From Lineus longissimus (Eukaryota > Nemertea > Pilidiophora > Heteronemertea > Lineidae), in assembly GCF_910592395.1 (NCBI RefSeq), contig NC_088309.1, forward strand, positions 8,994,501-9,058,500: a stretch of 64,000 nt of DNA, written 5' to 3'. A program made the position numbers and the translations under genes. Positions within the stretch are counted from its first letter, which is position 1. The number at the start of each line of letters is the position of its first letter. Below the pieces are notes generated by a model. The model worked only from the letters and a program-made list of their open reading frames with translations, was not told the DNA's origin and searched no databases. Of the stretch, positions 12,882 through 23,704 are shown one piece after another.

Positions 12882-12945
12882 GGCATAGTGGTTGAGGTGT
12901 CAGACTCCCAGTCAAGGGTCTTTTGTCTAGACACCGCTTTATTAT
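12870..12945 (+). mobile_element. tRNA-like sequence attached to foldback copy A (possible SINE head)
   Basis: GGATGGCATAGTGGTTGAGG resembles a tRNA 5' half with a Pol III A box, followed by an anticodon-arm-like GTCAGACTCCCAGTC. A B box and a paired T arm are not evident, so it is not a functional tRNA. The same position after foldback copy B has a diverged counterpart (GGATGGCACAGGTGAAATGG). Confidence 0.4.
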
Positions 12946-14569
12946 TAACGGTCGGGCTCAAGTGAGCACTGTATAAGCTAAAGTTTGAGACAGACATTGG
13001 TCTGTGAAAAACACTATTGCTCAAATTTACATCTAATACCAACTTTGCTAAGCAAAACAAAGAGGAAGATGTGCCTTGAAGATATCTGGAGCAGGGAGGC
13101 GCAACGCTCACCACTGGCGGAATTGCTCTGTTTGAACAGCATAAGGTCGACATAGAGAGTCTCGTGAAGTCATTTGCATGCCGGCCACCATTAAAACCTG
13201 ATTAGTATGCGTAACTAGTCGGTAACAAAACATTAAGATGAAGATGCGACAAGCTGGCCCGCTCGGCAATAAGCCGAATGGCAGAGAAAAAAACCCTGGA
13301 CAATCACCAAAAGGGCTATTTGTGCCCAAAGTCAATTAGTCATCGCTACGCGTATCATGCCATGCGAACACTATCGCAATGCTGATAGGATGTGTAGGAA
13401 GGGTTTTCATGTCGATTTGCACAATTGAGGAGCGTTGCTTAAGACTCCTCAAAGCGATGAGACACTTCAGCACTGCTCTCTACGCCACTTGACCCACAAC
13501 TCAGCACAGCCATCTAATGCTATCGTAATTTTTCGGAAGTTACAGTCCCTCGACCACGCTGCTAAGTTAGAATGGGATGTTATGTTGTTGTGTTCTCCAA
13601 CTGCTCAATTTCCAGCCAAACGAAGAACGTCTGGTTGCAAGCTTTCACTGCCAGGAAGTCACATCCTCGATACCCGATGAGACAAATTGCCAGAGCACTC
13701 CACAGGAAATTGTGTCCCTCCCATAATGCAAACTTGTTGGGTACAGGAAACTCGACGAGTTTCATTTCGCCATTGTGTTATCGTTATTGTGTTTTTTGTC
13801 CTCCTTCTGAACGACTTGGTATTAGCTTGAGGAGTAAAGAGAGGGTTTTAACCGATTTTCTACGTAATCATCTTGATGGGGTCAACTGGAGTCAATCGTA
13901 ACATACGGTCAACCCAAGATGAGTGATTCTTGAACCTTGCTCCTATTGAGCAATTGACACTCTTGATAGTTCATACATTTGAAAAGAGAGTCATAGCAAA
14001 ATCAGATGAGATAGACCTCCTAACATACTGAATACGAAGTTCACTCTCCTGTGCATGTCAACTGTGTCGATTAATCTAAAGAAATTAACTTTCATGAAAA
14101 CTGATTTTAATTCCATAAGCTTTTGCAAATGGATGACTTTTAAAATTTGGAATCGGGTGATAATTTTCATGGCTTGATGTTAACTTCTTTCAATCTCTCT
14201 TTGCTATTATCCATGAGTTTACAAACGAAGTTGGAATCCTCCCTGCAAGATGAAACAATTGCTGACAGGCATTTAAGAATAAATATTCTCACTAACTTAT
14301 TCCATACATGTACCATACAACTTCTTAAAGAAGATAGGATGAAAACACTTCTACTCAGTTCTACTTCAAACTTTCTTGCTCGTTTTTGTCCCCAATCCAT
14401 CAATTAACTCTTCATTTCTTGTTAATGCTATCACTATCAAGTCCATTTCCTAACAAAATGTACCCTGCCCGACTGTTCCTACTCAATATTGCGGTCACAG
14501 GCAAACAAGAGGACACACATTACCCAAACCACTACAGAAACATTCAGTACAATTTTTGCCACTTGTAGC
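12946..14569. other. No recognisable feature
   Basis: Overlapping short ORFs on both strands (for example 13435-13901). None has a domain-like sequence or paired splice sites that I trust. Confidence 0.5.
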
Positions 14570-15300
14570 AAGTGCATGATCTCCTCCAAGACTCTTCTGT
14601 CCTCCTTCTCTTTCATCTAAGCACTGGAGTACGAACGGTTGAAAAATTTGTTTGGTTGATCAAAACCTCTGCAGAGGAGTTGTCACGAAGTACGTACGGA
14701 TGTTTCATTTTAACTCGGGTTCTTCGGCCAAGATCCCCAAGAGCTCGATCAACCCCGAGTCTCTTATTGTCTTGTGTGCATGGCCAAACAGTACAAAAGG
14801 AGAACACGATTATTGGCAGTGCTGATGTGAACCTCTACAGAGGAGTTATCCAACAAAACAGCACGGATTCCCATGGACTTCATTTCGATAATCATAATTT
14901 GGCTAACATATCCAGTGTGTGATCGCCTCCAAATATCTTTTTTTCCTCCTCACGATGTTCTCCTGTGGCTATAGCACTGGAATAGAAAAGGAGAAAATGC
15001 TGGGCTTGGTTGGTTAAACCTCTGCAGAGGAGCTGTTACAATTAAGTACAATATGGATGCACATGGCCCTCATTTTGATACTCTATCTTTGGCCAATTTC
15101 TCCATGAGCTTGATCGCCTCCGAGCAACTTTTTGTCTGGTATGTGTAACCAACCACAGAAGTGCACAAAAGGAGGAAAGTCTTAACTGAGTTGATGTAAA
15201 CCTCTACAGAAGAGTTATACAACAGAATGGTACGGATGTGGATGTCCATGGTCTTCATTTTAATAGTCAATTGTCCGTCTGATATCTCCGCTCACTTAGC
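14570..15300. repeat. Diverged tandem array, four units of about 166-187 bp in A-B-A-B order
   Basis: AACCTCTGCAGAGGAG or AACCTCTACAGA[GA]GAG recurs at 14664, 14830, 15017 and 15199. Units 1 and 3 share the GCAGAGGAG form and an upstream AGCACTGGA. Units 2 and 4 share the TACAG form, an upstream ACAAAAGGAG and GATGT before the core. The true period is therefore a dimer of about 353-369 bp present twice. Each core is or was a 12-bp palindrome (CCTCTGCAGAGG). No coding sense is apparent. Confidence 0.7.
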
Positions 15301-17140
15301 TGCTGCATTGATTGGATAAAAGCCGGATGTTCCTCGTCCTATCTTTGAGTGATCCACAGCTCTTCAGACAAGTTCTGTAGTTTTTAGCATCCATCTTTTC
15401 CATTTCCGATGCCTCGAGATTTTGCTGGTCTCCACTTCATGCTGAAATATTCTCGTATTTATGGCGAGAACATCCTGTCTAGATTTCAGGGGCTGCGTTT
15501 CTTTAGGCACGGACAGACTGGTTCATTCTGATGATGTTTTAGATTGCTTTATTTCTCCTTTTTATCTCTCCTTATCAAAGCAAGCGTTACAGAGAAGAAG
15601 AAGAAGACTTATCATTGCCAATCTGGCACTAAGGGTTTTGTGGGCAGCAACATGGAACCAAATGATAATCAAATTTCTGGAGTCTTTGTTCAGCACAGAC
15701 TTTTTTTTTTCTCATTCTGCCAATCAAGAAGTTACCTGAAAATAACAGACCTCAGGCAAGTCTTTCATATTATCACACTTTCTTTCTGATATTCATCTAC
15801 AATAAGATACAAGAATTGTGGTTGCAAAAAAACCGACACAATATCAATAAAATGTTTGAACATATAAGTCAAAGCTTTAGTGAGCCATAATTACACATAT
15901 CTGGTCCATTTACCACCATAGAACCCGGAGGCGACGTGAACTAATGTAGCGATTAACAAGCAACGACAAACAAACGTGGCAATGAGCTCACAATTTCCTC
16001 CAACCAAATATCGCCACAAATTGAGATTAATACATAGATGACATTTGCCTCATGAATAAACAATGAATTCCTACATGAGCAGGAAAAATGTCATCATAGT
16101 GAAAAAAGTTCAAATAGTTAGAGATACTTTTTTCTAAAGACATCAATCTGATGACGGCCTAAGGGCTTGCGTGGATCACGCATTTGTTTGCAAAGCTTCC
16201 CGGGGGAAAAAACACGACAAAATTGTCATCGATTCTCCTCGGTAAAGCTACCACGCAATTTCATTGGATAAAATTGCAGTCTAAAGCAATAAATTTGTAA
16301 TAGTTTACAGCAAAATGAATTCGAAAAATCCAATAAGAGAAATTATCATGTTAAGTTTACCAGTCCCTAAATTAATGAATTTACCATGCCTCGGGTTATT
16401 AAGTTGGAAAGATAGACGCTCAGTACAACTTGAAATGCCAATAGCAGAAAAGTAGATTTTGCACGCCTTAAACAAATTATGCCGCCTTTAATCCGCCTAC
16501 TGGCCGTGGGGCAAATCCTTAATGAAATTGACACACGCTATAATATTTTTAACACCACAAAGTTTATTACATGTATTATTCTAGAATTTTTGTCGTAAAC
16601 TTTTAAACAAGGTTTTTGAAACAAGAGATTACAGATATCATAAATACAACCTTTTGAAAAACAGTATAAATAACTGGGGTCCTTAAATTAAGTTTTTATC
16701 AAACATTGAAGTGCAAAAATATCATCACTTGAAGTTAATGAACAATGACTGATAAGGCAAAACACTTTGTAGTTGTTATTCATTATCTTACTTGTTATCA
16801 AGCAACAAATAAATAAAAATATCCAATTCTAACAACTGAACTAACTCATAATTCAGCAATGGCAATTGACCACGCCAATAAAGGATTATGCCACTAAAGT
16901 CTATCAGAACCTATATGCTCATTGATTTTCAATGCTAACGCTTTTAATATTTCCTTGGACTAAGCGCTTAGCCGAATATTGATAGAAAGATCCCACACGA
17001 AATTAATAGGCTTTAAAATGTCCGCATTACTTTCACATATCACCCCTAATGATTCCTTGGTCCAAATTCGGTGAAATAAATATCGTACAGGAAATAGAGA
17101 AAACACGATTTTATCAAGCAGGGCGGTAATGGGTTTGTAA
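15301..17140. other. Presumed intronic DNA
   Basis: No gene or repeat seen. The segment 16340-16520 has an even, poly-tract-poor composition with scattered TTAAT cores and may hold a conserved non-coding element. Confidence 0.4.
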
Positions 17141-17159
17141 GCAAGCACAAATTGATCGG

Positions 17160-17300
17160 ATTTCGACTGCCATCTTTACCAATTCGCGCAACCATCTGTG
17201 CAAATTAGCCGCCATTATAGAGTAGTGTTGGTGTTTATTGGCCAATGAATATGTCTCGCTTATGATTAGCTGGTATTATTATTTGAGCTGTGGCTGTCGT
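17160..17300. promoter_or_regulatory. Possible regulatory block (TGCAAAT, CCAAT, TAAT cores)
   Basis: Contains GTGCAAATTAG (POU-like), GCCGCCATTATAG, a TTGGCCAAT palindrome and ATGATTAGC within 130 bp, with even composition. This suggests a conserved non-coding element, but conservation was not testable. Confidence 0.2.
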
Positions 17301-17390
17301 GTATATCACAAACATTAATACCAAACCATCGTGCATAAATAGTCATTTCTGGTTGCCCCTACAGTGTCACTAATGCTATTATATACTTAC

Positions 17391-17439
17391 CAGTTGGTAT
17401 GGCACGGGAGAATACGGCATATGGATTTTTTATCACCAT
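17391..17439 (-). CDS. Candidate first coding exon (alternative start)
   Basis: On the minus strand an ATG in good context (GTGATGG) opens a frame reading MVIKNPYAVFSRAIPT. It runs straight into a near-consensus donor (AACTG|GTAAGTATA) with one extra base, so phase 1. No acceptor lies close upstream, which would suit a first exon. No promoter element is evident upstream. I do not recognise the peptide. Phase 1 does not match the phase-0 exons farther along this strand, so it may be unrelated or chance. Confidence 0.2.
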
Positions 17440-18395
17440 CACTTTATTACATATGAATACCTAATGACAGGTAATGTGATTGTCTATAGTAATTGCGAGC
17501 ATGGTGTCAGAAAACACTGTTGATATAAATAATCTGAGTTTTTCAGAATGCCTATAATCACAATCTTGCCAAAAACTCTGAAGGCGATTTTGTATCTCTT
17601 AGGAGAATTGTTGAGCAATGCACCATCACCAGCAAAGAACTACCTGATCCTCATCTTCTTTCACCATAACCAACAATAAGAAAAATAAAGAGAGTGAACC
17701 ACGATACTTCACTGTTGCACTGGTGCCCATTGTTGGCAGTTTTAAAAATCACACACTCTCCACCAAAAAGAAAGAATTTATGCTGTGAAAAGATATAACC
17801 TGGTAACTCTTAGCCACATATTCCTTTTGCTGTTGAGAACGGTGAACTATTTAGTATGATATGTTGAGAGATAATAGATGCTGCTGCCGGGTGATTCTAG
17901 AAGGATCATATTGGGAAAAGAACCAAGATTGTTTCTAAGAGATCAACGCAACAAATATATCACCCAAAGCGCTAAAGGAAGTGGTAAGACATCTATGAAC
18001 AGCGACAGCCAGCAAAGGCGACCAAGAAATGCAGAAAAAACCGATACTGAATGTATCACCTCCTAAAAGCCTCTAGATAGCAGGATGGGAGTCGTTATAT
18101 CAAATACTCGTGGAAAATAGTCCTTGATATTTGGCTTGAAAGGAAAAATTACCTCAGGAACAAAGCATTGTTATTCTATTTCACATCCATTACTCATATG
18201 AAGTGTTTTAACCCTTTCCTTGCATTTGTATGTAATATATAAAGAGTCTCAGCAACCTTTCGCCTGGGGAATAATAAGACCGTTATCCAAGAGCAACAGG
18301 CATGAACATACATGAGGCATCTTTCAAAGATTAACCAACATGAGTCGGGCTACGTTGGCAAACAAATACATGTGCTGAAAGCAACAACCAATGCA

Positions 18396-18650
18396 GAGGG
18401 ACCTGATGACCGACCCTTCCCCTTCGGAGTCAGGACTGTACATCACTGCCCCTTCCTCAATACCCTACCCCCACCACCACTACCATCCTGATCTACAGAA
18501 ATTCTTCCACACCCGCCGGCCTCCATAGATCCTTTTGCAACCAGCAAACCCATTCAGAGTCAGGATCATTGGCCTCTTCCTGAATTCAGATTTCTCGCCT
18601 GTAACCGCCAGATGAGAGGAAGTTCCATTTCTGGAGCCTGACCAAATTTC
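18396..18650 (+). other. GC-rich, stop-poor patch with strong acceptor; possible terminal exon
   Basis: This patch is clearly richer in C and less AT-rich than its flanks. All three plus-strand frames stay open for 27 to about 50 codons. Frame one runs from an ATG at 18391 and contains TAPSSIPYPHHHYHPDLQKF. A strong acceptor (CCACTACCATCCTGATCTACAG) lies just before 18500. After it the other frames read NSSTPAGLHRSFCNQQ and PHPPASIDPFATSKP and end at TGA. It could be a 3' terminal exon, a conserved non-coding block or a compositional island. No poly(A) signal was seen nearby. Confidence 0.25.
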
Positions 18651-20896
18651 CTGTCAGCTAGCTAGGTAAATGTGCTGTGAATGTTGGGTACACACCCGCA
18701 AGATGGGCAACAGTAATAGATCATCCGACAGCTAAACCAATTCCATATTAACCCCTTATTGATTTTAATGTCTGAAGTGTTAGAATGATGGACACACAAT
18801 GGAATGGAATCAACAACATACTAACCCATTTACTAAAGACAGTGAGTTATACCCCCTCCTCTCGTCAGACTTTGTTGACCGGAAGGTATAATCACAAGTT
18901 CGATAAAGGTCTAATCTGATATTGATCTCTGACCAGGATCACCCACAACATCAACCACTTCAATGACTTGGAGTGACAGGAAAACTTTTATGAGTCCCAA
19001 ACCACTAATCCCTCCATCGAAATATCGAGTGATATCACCGGCTAATAAAACCTGATTGAACATATTGGGAACATTTTCGGAATCCAACCACTTGGTATCG
19101 ATATTCTGTGGCGGCTATGGTAACTTCAAAGATGGATCAGCGGACCTGTACGATTTGAAATCAAACCTACCAATAACAGCCCTTTATGATATTTGATCTA
19201 ATGCGCGATAAAAGGGTGTCGTTTCACAAGGTTCGGTCAATTTTAGAACAAGCGTGTCATGTATATAGCCCCGATGAAAGAAACAAATCATCATTCCAAT
19301 TTATCGATTATCTGCGAAGCGTCTCAGATTTGGAAATGGAACCTCTTTAGAAATTGACTTTCAATCTTTATCACACATCATTTGCCATGGCATGAATGCC
19401 TGGTATCGATTTTCGTGCAGTTCTAGTCGAAAGTATCCACCACACTAACAGCTGTTCATTTCAAAATGGTGCGGAAGTCTTGTTTCAGAAGCAACCCAGA
19501 CGGCCATTTCAAAGGTTTGGAACCTTTTGCCCAGATCAACTATTCAAGCTTGCATCCCTTCTGATGTTCAAAGGACTAATACGAATCCCGTGCATGGCAT
19601 AGTGACAAGGTTATGGACAACATCAATGTTACTTTTGACCAGTGGAGTTCAATCGATAACCGGATCATTATAAATCTATCCAATCAGCAATCTGATGACC
19701 GTCACAGGCATCAGAAATGGAAGCCTTTTCACCTGAAGGCTTAAGAAAATTCCAATAATCAAATTTCTGTTTGAACCCTCACAAAAACAGACCAATCAAT
19801 ATACTTATTGACAGAATAATCCATCAGAAACTTCTAAATGGGGACCTCCAGAAGATATCATCACCGAACATCGACTACTATAGAATCAAAGTACGGCTTT
19901 TCATCACCAACTGATTTACTCGAATTGACTTTCAATTTTTCATTCCATTAATCTTGGTACCGATTGGTGATGTTTGATAATGGTACGCTCGGCTGCGCGC
20001 AGATACCACTCCAATAAACCTATAAAGAGACTATCACTGGTCAGGTGGACCGATGTGTCAGGATAACGATTCGTGTCCGCATGACTGAGTCAGGAATTGA
20101 CACCATTGGTGAACGGATTGGCTCCTTCGGATGTCTGGTGGTGTGGGGATTTCTCTGGTAGACAGGTAGACAGGGTAGACTGGAAAAGAATTCTTCCCTG
20201 TGGAGGGACGGGAGGTCGACGGCATGATGGTAACTGGTAAAAAAAAACGGCTGCTAACGCATTACCCATAAGGGATGGCAAGAACAATACATTCTCAATG
20301 GAGAACATCAGAGTTTGTACTTATAATATCCATCCTCAATCCGGATTTCATGACAAAAAACTAAGTACATTTCACAAACCAGCAATTAACTATCGTTCAA
20401 GTGTACTAATAGAGTGAAAATCAAGCACTTGGCAAACCGACCACGATAATTCAAATCATGGATATTTCATACCAATTGCTTTGCTAATAGCAAAGATCTG
20501 TCATGTAGCGGTAATTGAGTCAACAATCTAGTACCATCCAAAGTCATATTAAACTGGCATAATAAATGACCACTTGATTCGAGGAGAGATTTTTGAGATG
20601 CACTTCAAATGCATTAGCACCGGTGACAGATAAAGTGGCTGGCCTGGCAGTAAGTTGTTACAAATTTCATTAATTATGTTGAGATCGATGAAATGCATTT
20701 GGTGTACACAGCGAGGATGTCTGAAGCATTCTTGATCTGTACACTTCCCGGGATGACTGGCATTTTGATCAAATGAACATATGATCACACAAAACGAAGT
20801 ATCACAAACTTTTACCCAAAACTTTGACTTCATCAAGTGATTGATTGGATAAATGGTGCCAATGGACTGGAAGCCACGACCCCAACTGCCTGTAAC
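18651..20896. other. No recognisable feature
   Basis: Frequent phrases such as GGTATCGAT and TTGACTTTCAAT recur (around 19090, 19350, 19410, 19930), hinting at an old, highly diverged duplication, but no unit could be defined. Confidence 0.4.
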
Positions 20897-20918
20897 GGGG
20901 GGGGGGGGGGCTGGGGGG
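20897..20918 (+). repeat. Poly-G tract, G14-CT-G6
   Basis: G14 followed by CT and G6, enough for an intramolecular quadruplex. A poly-Pro ORF on the minus strand here is an artefact. Confidence 0.9.
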
Positions 20919-21436
20919 TGTAAACGAGAACATGCCGGTTTGTCACCGATATAGACTTCTCATGGCGAACAATCTGTAAGACAGATTCTGGGGAGACTAC
21001 TCTCACATCACATTCTGAATCAAAACCCTTGGGCAAGGAAAATAATCCCATAACATCATCGACAACATTTCAAAATCTACCCAGCAGCTACAGTTTTGTA
21101 AAATAGCAACGAAAATTGATCCAAGAAAGTGTCTCTCAAGGCAAATATCTGGAAGATTGCTCATCTGATTAAACCAAAACCTAAGGGACCTGGGTTTCTG
21201 TTTTGTCCCCTCAATCATCCTCATATGGAGAGCAGTCATTTAATGACACGCAATGAAGAAATATCCAAAAGTGTGGCATAGTTGCAACTGGAGAACCATG
21301 GCCACGACTTGAGTTGAGAGCCCCTCGTCTTGAGGATATACACCAAAGACACTTCTTGGTATGATTTGGAGGGATGGCCATAATCAAAAATAAAATCATC
21401 AATTGTTGGACTGAGAAGATATAAAAGTGTACTTAC

Positions 21437-21475
21437 TATATAACCCCGTCCAGAGTGTGTTGTAAGAGAACTTTC
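21437..21475 (-). CDS. Candidate 39-nt microexon (ESSLTTHSGRGYI)
   Basis: On the minus strand the acceptor CTTATCATTTCAG is followed by 39 nt and the donor ATA|GTAAGTACAC. The donor shares its first ten intron bases (GTAAGTACAC) with that of the Cys-repeat exon upstream. The exon is 13 codons in phase 0 at both ends and reads ESSLTTHSGRGYI, matching the phase of the two larger exons on this strand. Ser/Thr-rich microexons of this kind are typically alternatively spliced inserts in disordered regions; that role is an inference. The exon is too short for coding statistics, so it rests on splice signals and phase agreement only. Confidence 0.4.
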
Positions 21476-23209
21476 CTGAAATGATAAGTGGACATATATC
21501 AATCCTTAAATTGTGCCAATGTTACAGATCAAAAACTACCTCAAAATTCATTTGATGTTGAAGGTATCAATGGTATTTTCTTTCAGCATGCAAGACTTTG
21601 TAACTTATACTAAGAGAGTCGTCTAAATTTTATGTTCAGCAGATTTTTGGATATCAAAACATTTTGCTCAGGGCCAGCTGGAGTAAGTCAAAGACAACAC
21701 CATAATTAATGTCGCCAATATGTAACATCTGTGTCAGAATGAAAATTATGATGGAATTTTTGATGCCATCTTTATCAGATTCATATAGAATTTTTTGTTA
21801 TAAGTTAATTTCTAAGATATCGGTAGGCCTATATGAATATTTAGGAAATTTAGGTACCAGTTATGGAAATAAAGTCCTGCTCCCTTTTAACTCGCACCTT
21901 TATGCCACCAGTCAGTCAACAACTACAAGTCATGACTTATCAGCACATGATGTCTCCGCCAACAAGACACCAATTGGCAATACACCAAGATGCACCATGG
22001 GTGAAAAAACAGCGAAGAAAACGGAGAACTACAAAGAGACAAACTAATGCGCGGAAGGACTTAGTGGATGCTGACACCTTTGTGGGGAAAAACGAGAATT
22101 TATTTGTAAGATTAGCGCCATTTTAAACTGTTCCTTATTACTTTTTCATCACGGGTAACCATGGTAACCAAAAGAGTGAGTCAGTGTCAGCAACAAGATG
22201 AGATATCGCTAAGATATAAATATGACTTCAGGGTAAATTCACACCTATTATGCGACCAGATATGACAAGACAAACTTTCTTAAGTAACTATTCAATCTTT
22301 TTCCATCATTCAGAGAAAAATTGATTCTTTTTCTCCTGCGAGTGAAATAAATTTGTGGCAGATGAAAGACAATTGACCATGTGTGTCAAGTTCTTCATAA
22401 AGGGGAAACCTCACAGGCAAAAACAAATACCTCCACATCCCTGTTTCCTGTTATTTATCTAACAGTTACTTTAAAATCCAACCATTAGTAATATTTGAAA
22501 AATTGACGCCTGGGGGATGGCGTCAAATCACACGATTTTTGGCACTGTTTAATATCTTTAGGAAACATTACCGGAACATTTTCATATTGCCTACGGGAAT
22601 CTTTTTGTTTCTCAATAATTTTTGTATCCATCCAATGGGGTAAAAGCCGTTTGATAAGCCCACAAGAAATAGACTACTCGAAGTTCACAGAATGCGAAAT
22701 CAATGCAGTACACATTATGCTACTGAGCACAAGAGCACTATACATTGAGGGGAAAAGTCTGAAGTGACTTGAAAGCTTTTCTGTCAAATTAGTTTCTATC
22801 CATGAAATAATTATCTAAAATTGTTTTCGAGAGCACAGAATGTAAACAAAAGACATGTCATCGAAAGTACACCATACTACAATTCAGAAGCAAGGATAAA
22901 ATAGATTTGATTTTTTTCATCATATAAGCAGGCTAAATTGATATCAAGTGAAGAGATTAGCACATTTGTGTGTTAGACAAGGACTCGTAATGTGAAGTTT
23001 TCCTCCATGTTTTCCCCTCTCATTCCCCTGACGATACTCGACAATTCATTACCGAGGAAAGACTGACACTTGAAGCACAGCTTCAGCGATGTTCAAGCAT
23101 TTCTGACCTAGGTAATAAGTGTAACAATTTCAACATAAAGTGGTAAATTTGTGATGTAGTTCTGCAAGTCAATGCCTCTCAAGTCCCATACAAACTTCGA
23201 CTAAGTGCA

Positions 23210-23704
23210 TTAACCCTATAACACCTGGAGGCGCCCTATGACGCCCGCCGCCGATCCCCCTGGAGGCACCCTATGACGCCCGCACACCCATATTCAAATT
23301 TCGCGCGCTTAGCTTCCGATCTCCTTCAGTGCGCCGCCTATTATTAATCTATGAAACTTAAGCTTTCAAATGCCCGGATGAACAATGGTGGTTGCTGTAG
23401 AAGTTTTTGAGATATTTGACGATTAAGTTTTTGTTTCTCTTCAAGCCAGTAAATTCAGGTTGGACATTTGAATTGCTGAAATGGATCGTTTGTTTGATTC
23501 CGATTTGGATGTACCCTATCTAATAGGGAATTTCATCTTCTTTTAAATAAACGGGACTTGTAATACATTATTTGGAAGTTCACCTATGTCATTTTGTAAA
23601 AAACTGGACCCATCGCAAAAAATGTGATTTCCGGGTAAAATCACGTCGGGGCCTAGTGGAATAAGCACTTGCGCTGGCAATGGCTCTAGGTGTTATAGGG
23701 TTAA
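23210..23704. mobile_element. piggyBac-like MITE with TTAA target duplication
   Basis: The 487-bp element (23214-23700) begins CCCTATAACACCTGGAG and ends CTCTAGGTGTTATAGGG. These are inverted copies differing by one base, flanked on both sides by TTAA (23210-23213 and 23701-23704). TTAA duplication plus a terminal CCC is the hallmark of the piggyBac superfamily. There is no transposase ORF, so it is non-autonomous. Near the left end a CCTGGAGGC[GA]CCCTATGACGCCCGC motif occurs twice, about 34 bp apart. The interior is GC-richer than the host DNA, with several CpGs. The well-kept ends suggest fairly recent insertion. Confidence 0.9.

Noticed and set aside
17640-17700. Minus-strand 14-nt exon (xDEDQ) before GTAGTT
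   Set aside because: Too short and not a whole number of codons; acceptor AG lies in a purine run.
17651-17782. Minus-strand 43-codon frame after CTTTTCACAG with a hydrophobic end
   Set aside because: No donor before the stop and no phase link to other exons; chance frame after a T-rich tract is likely.
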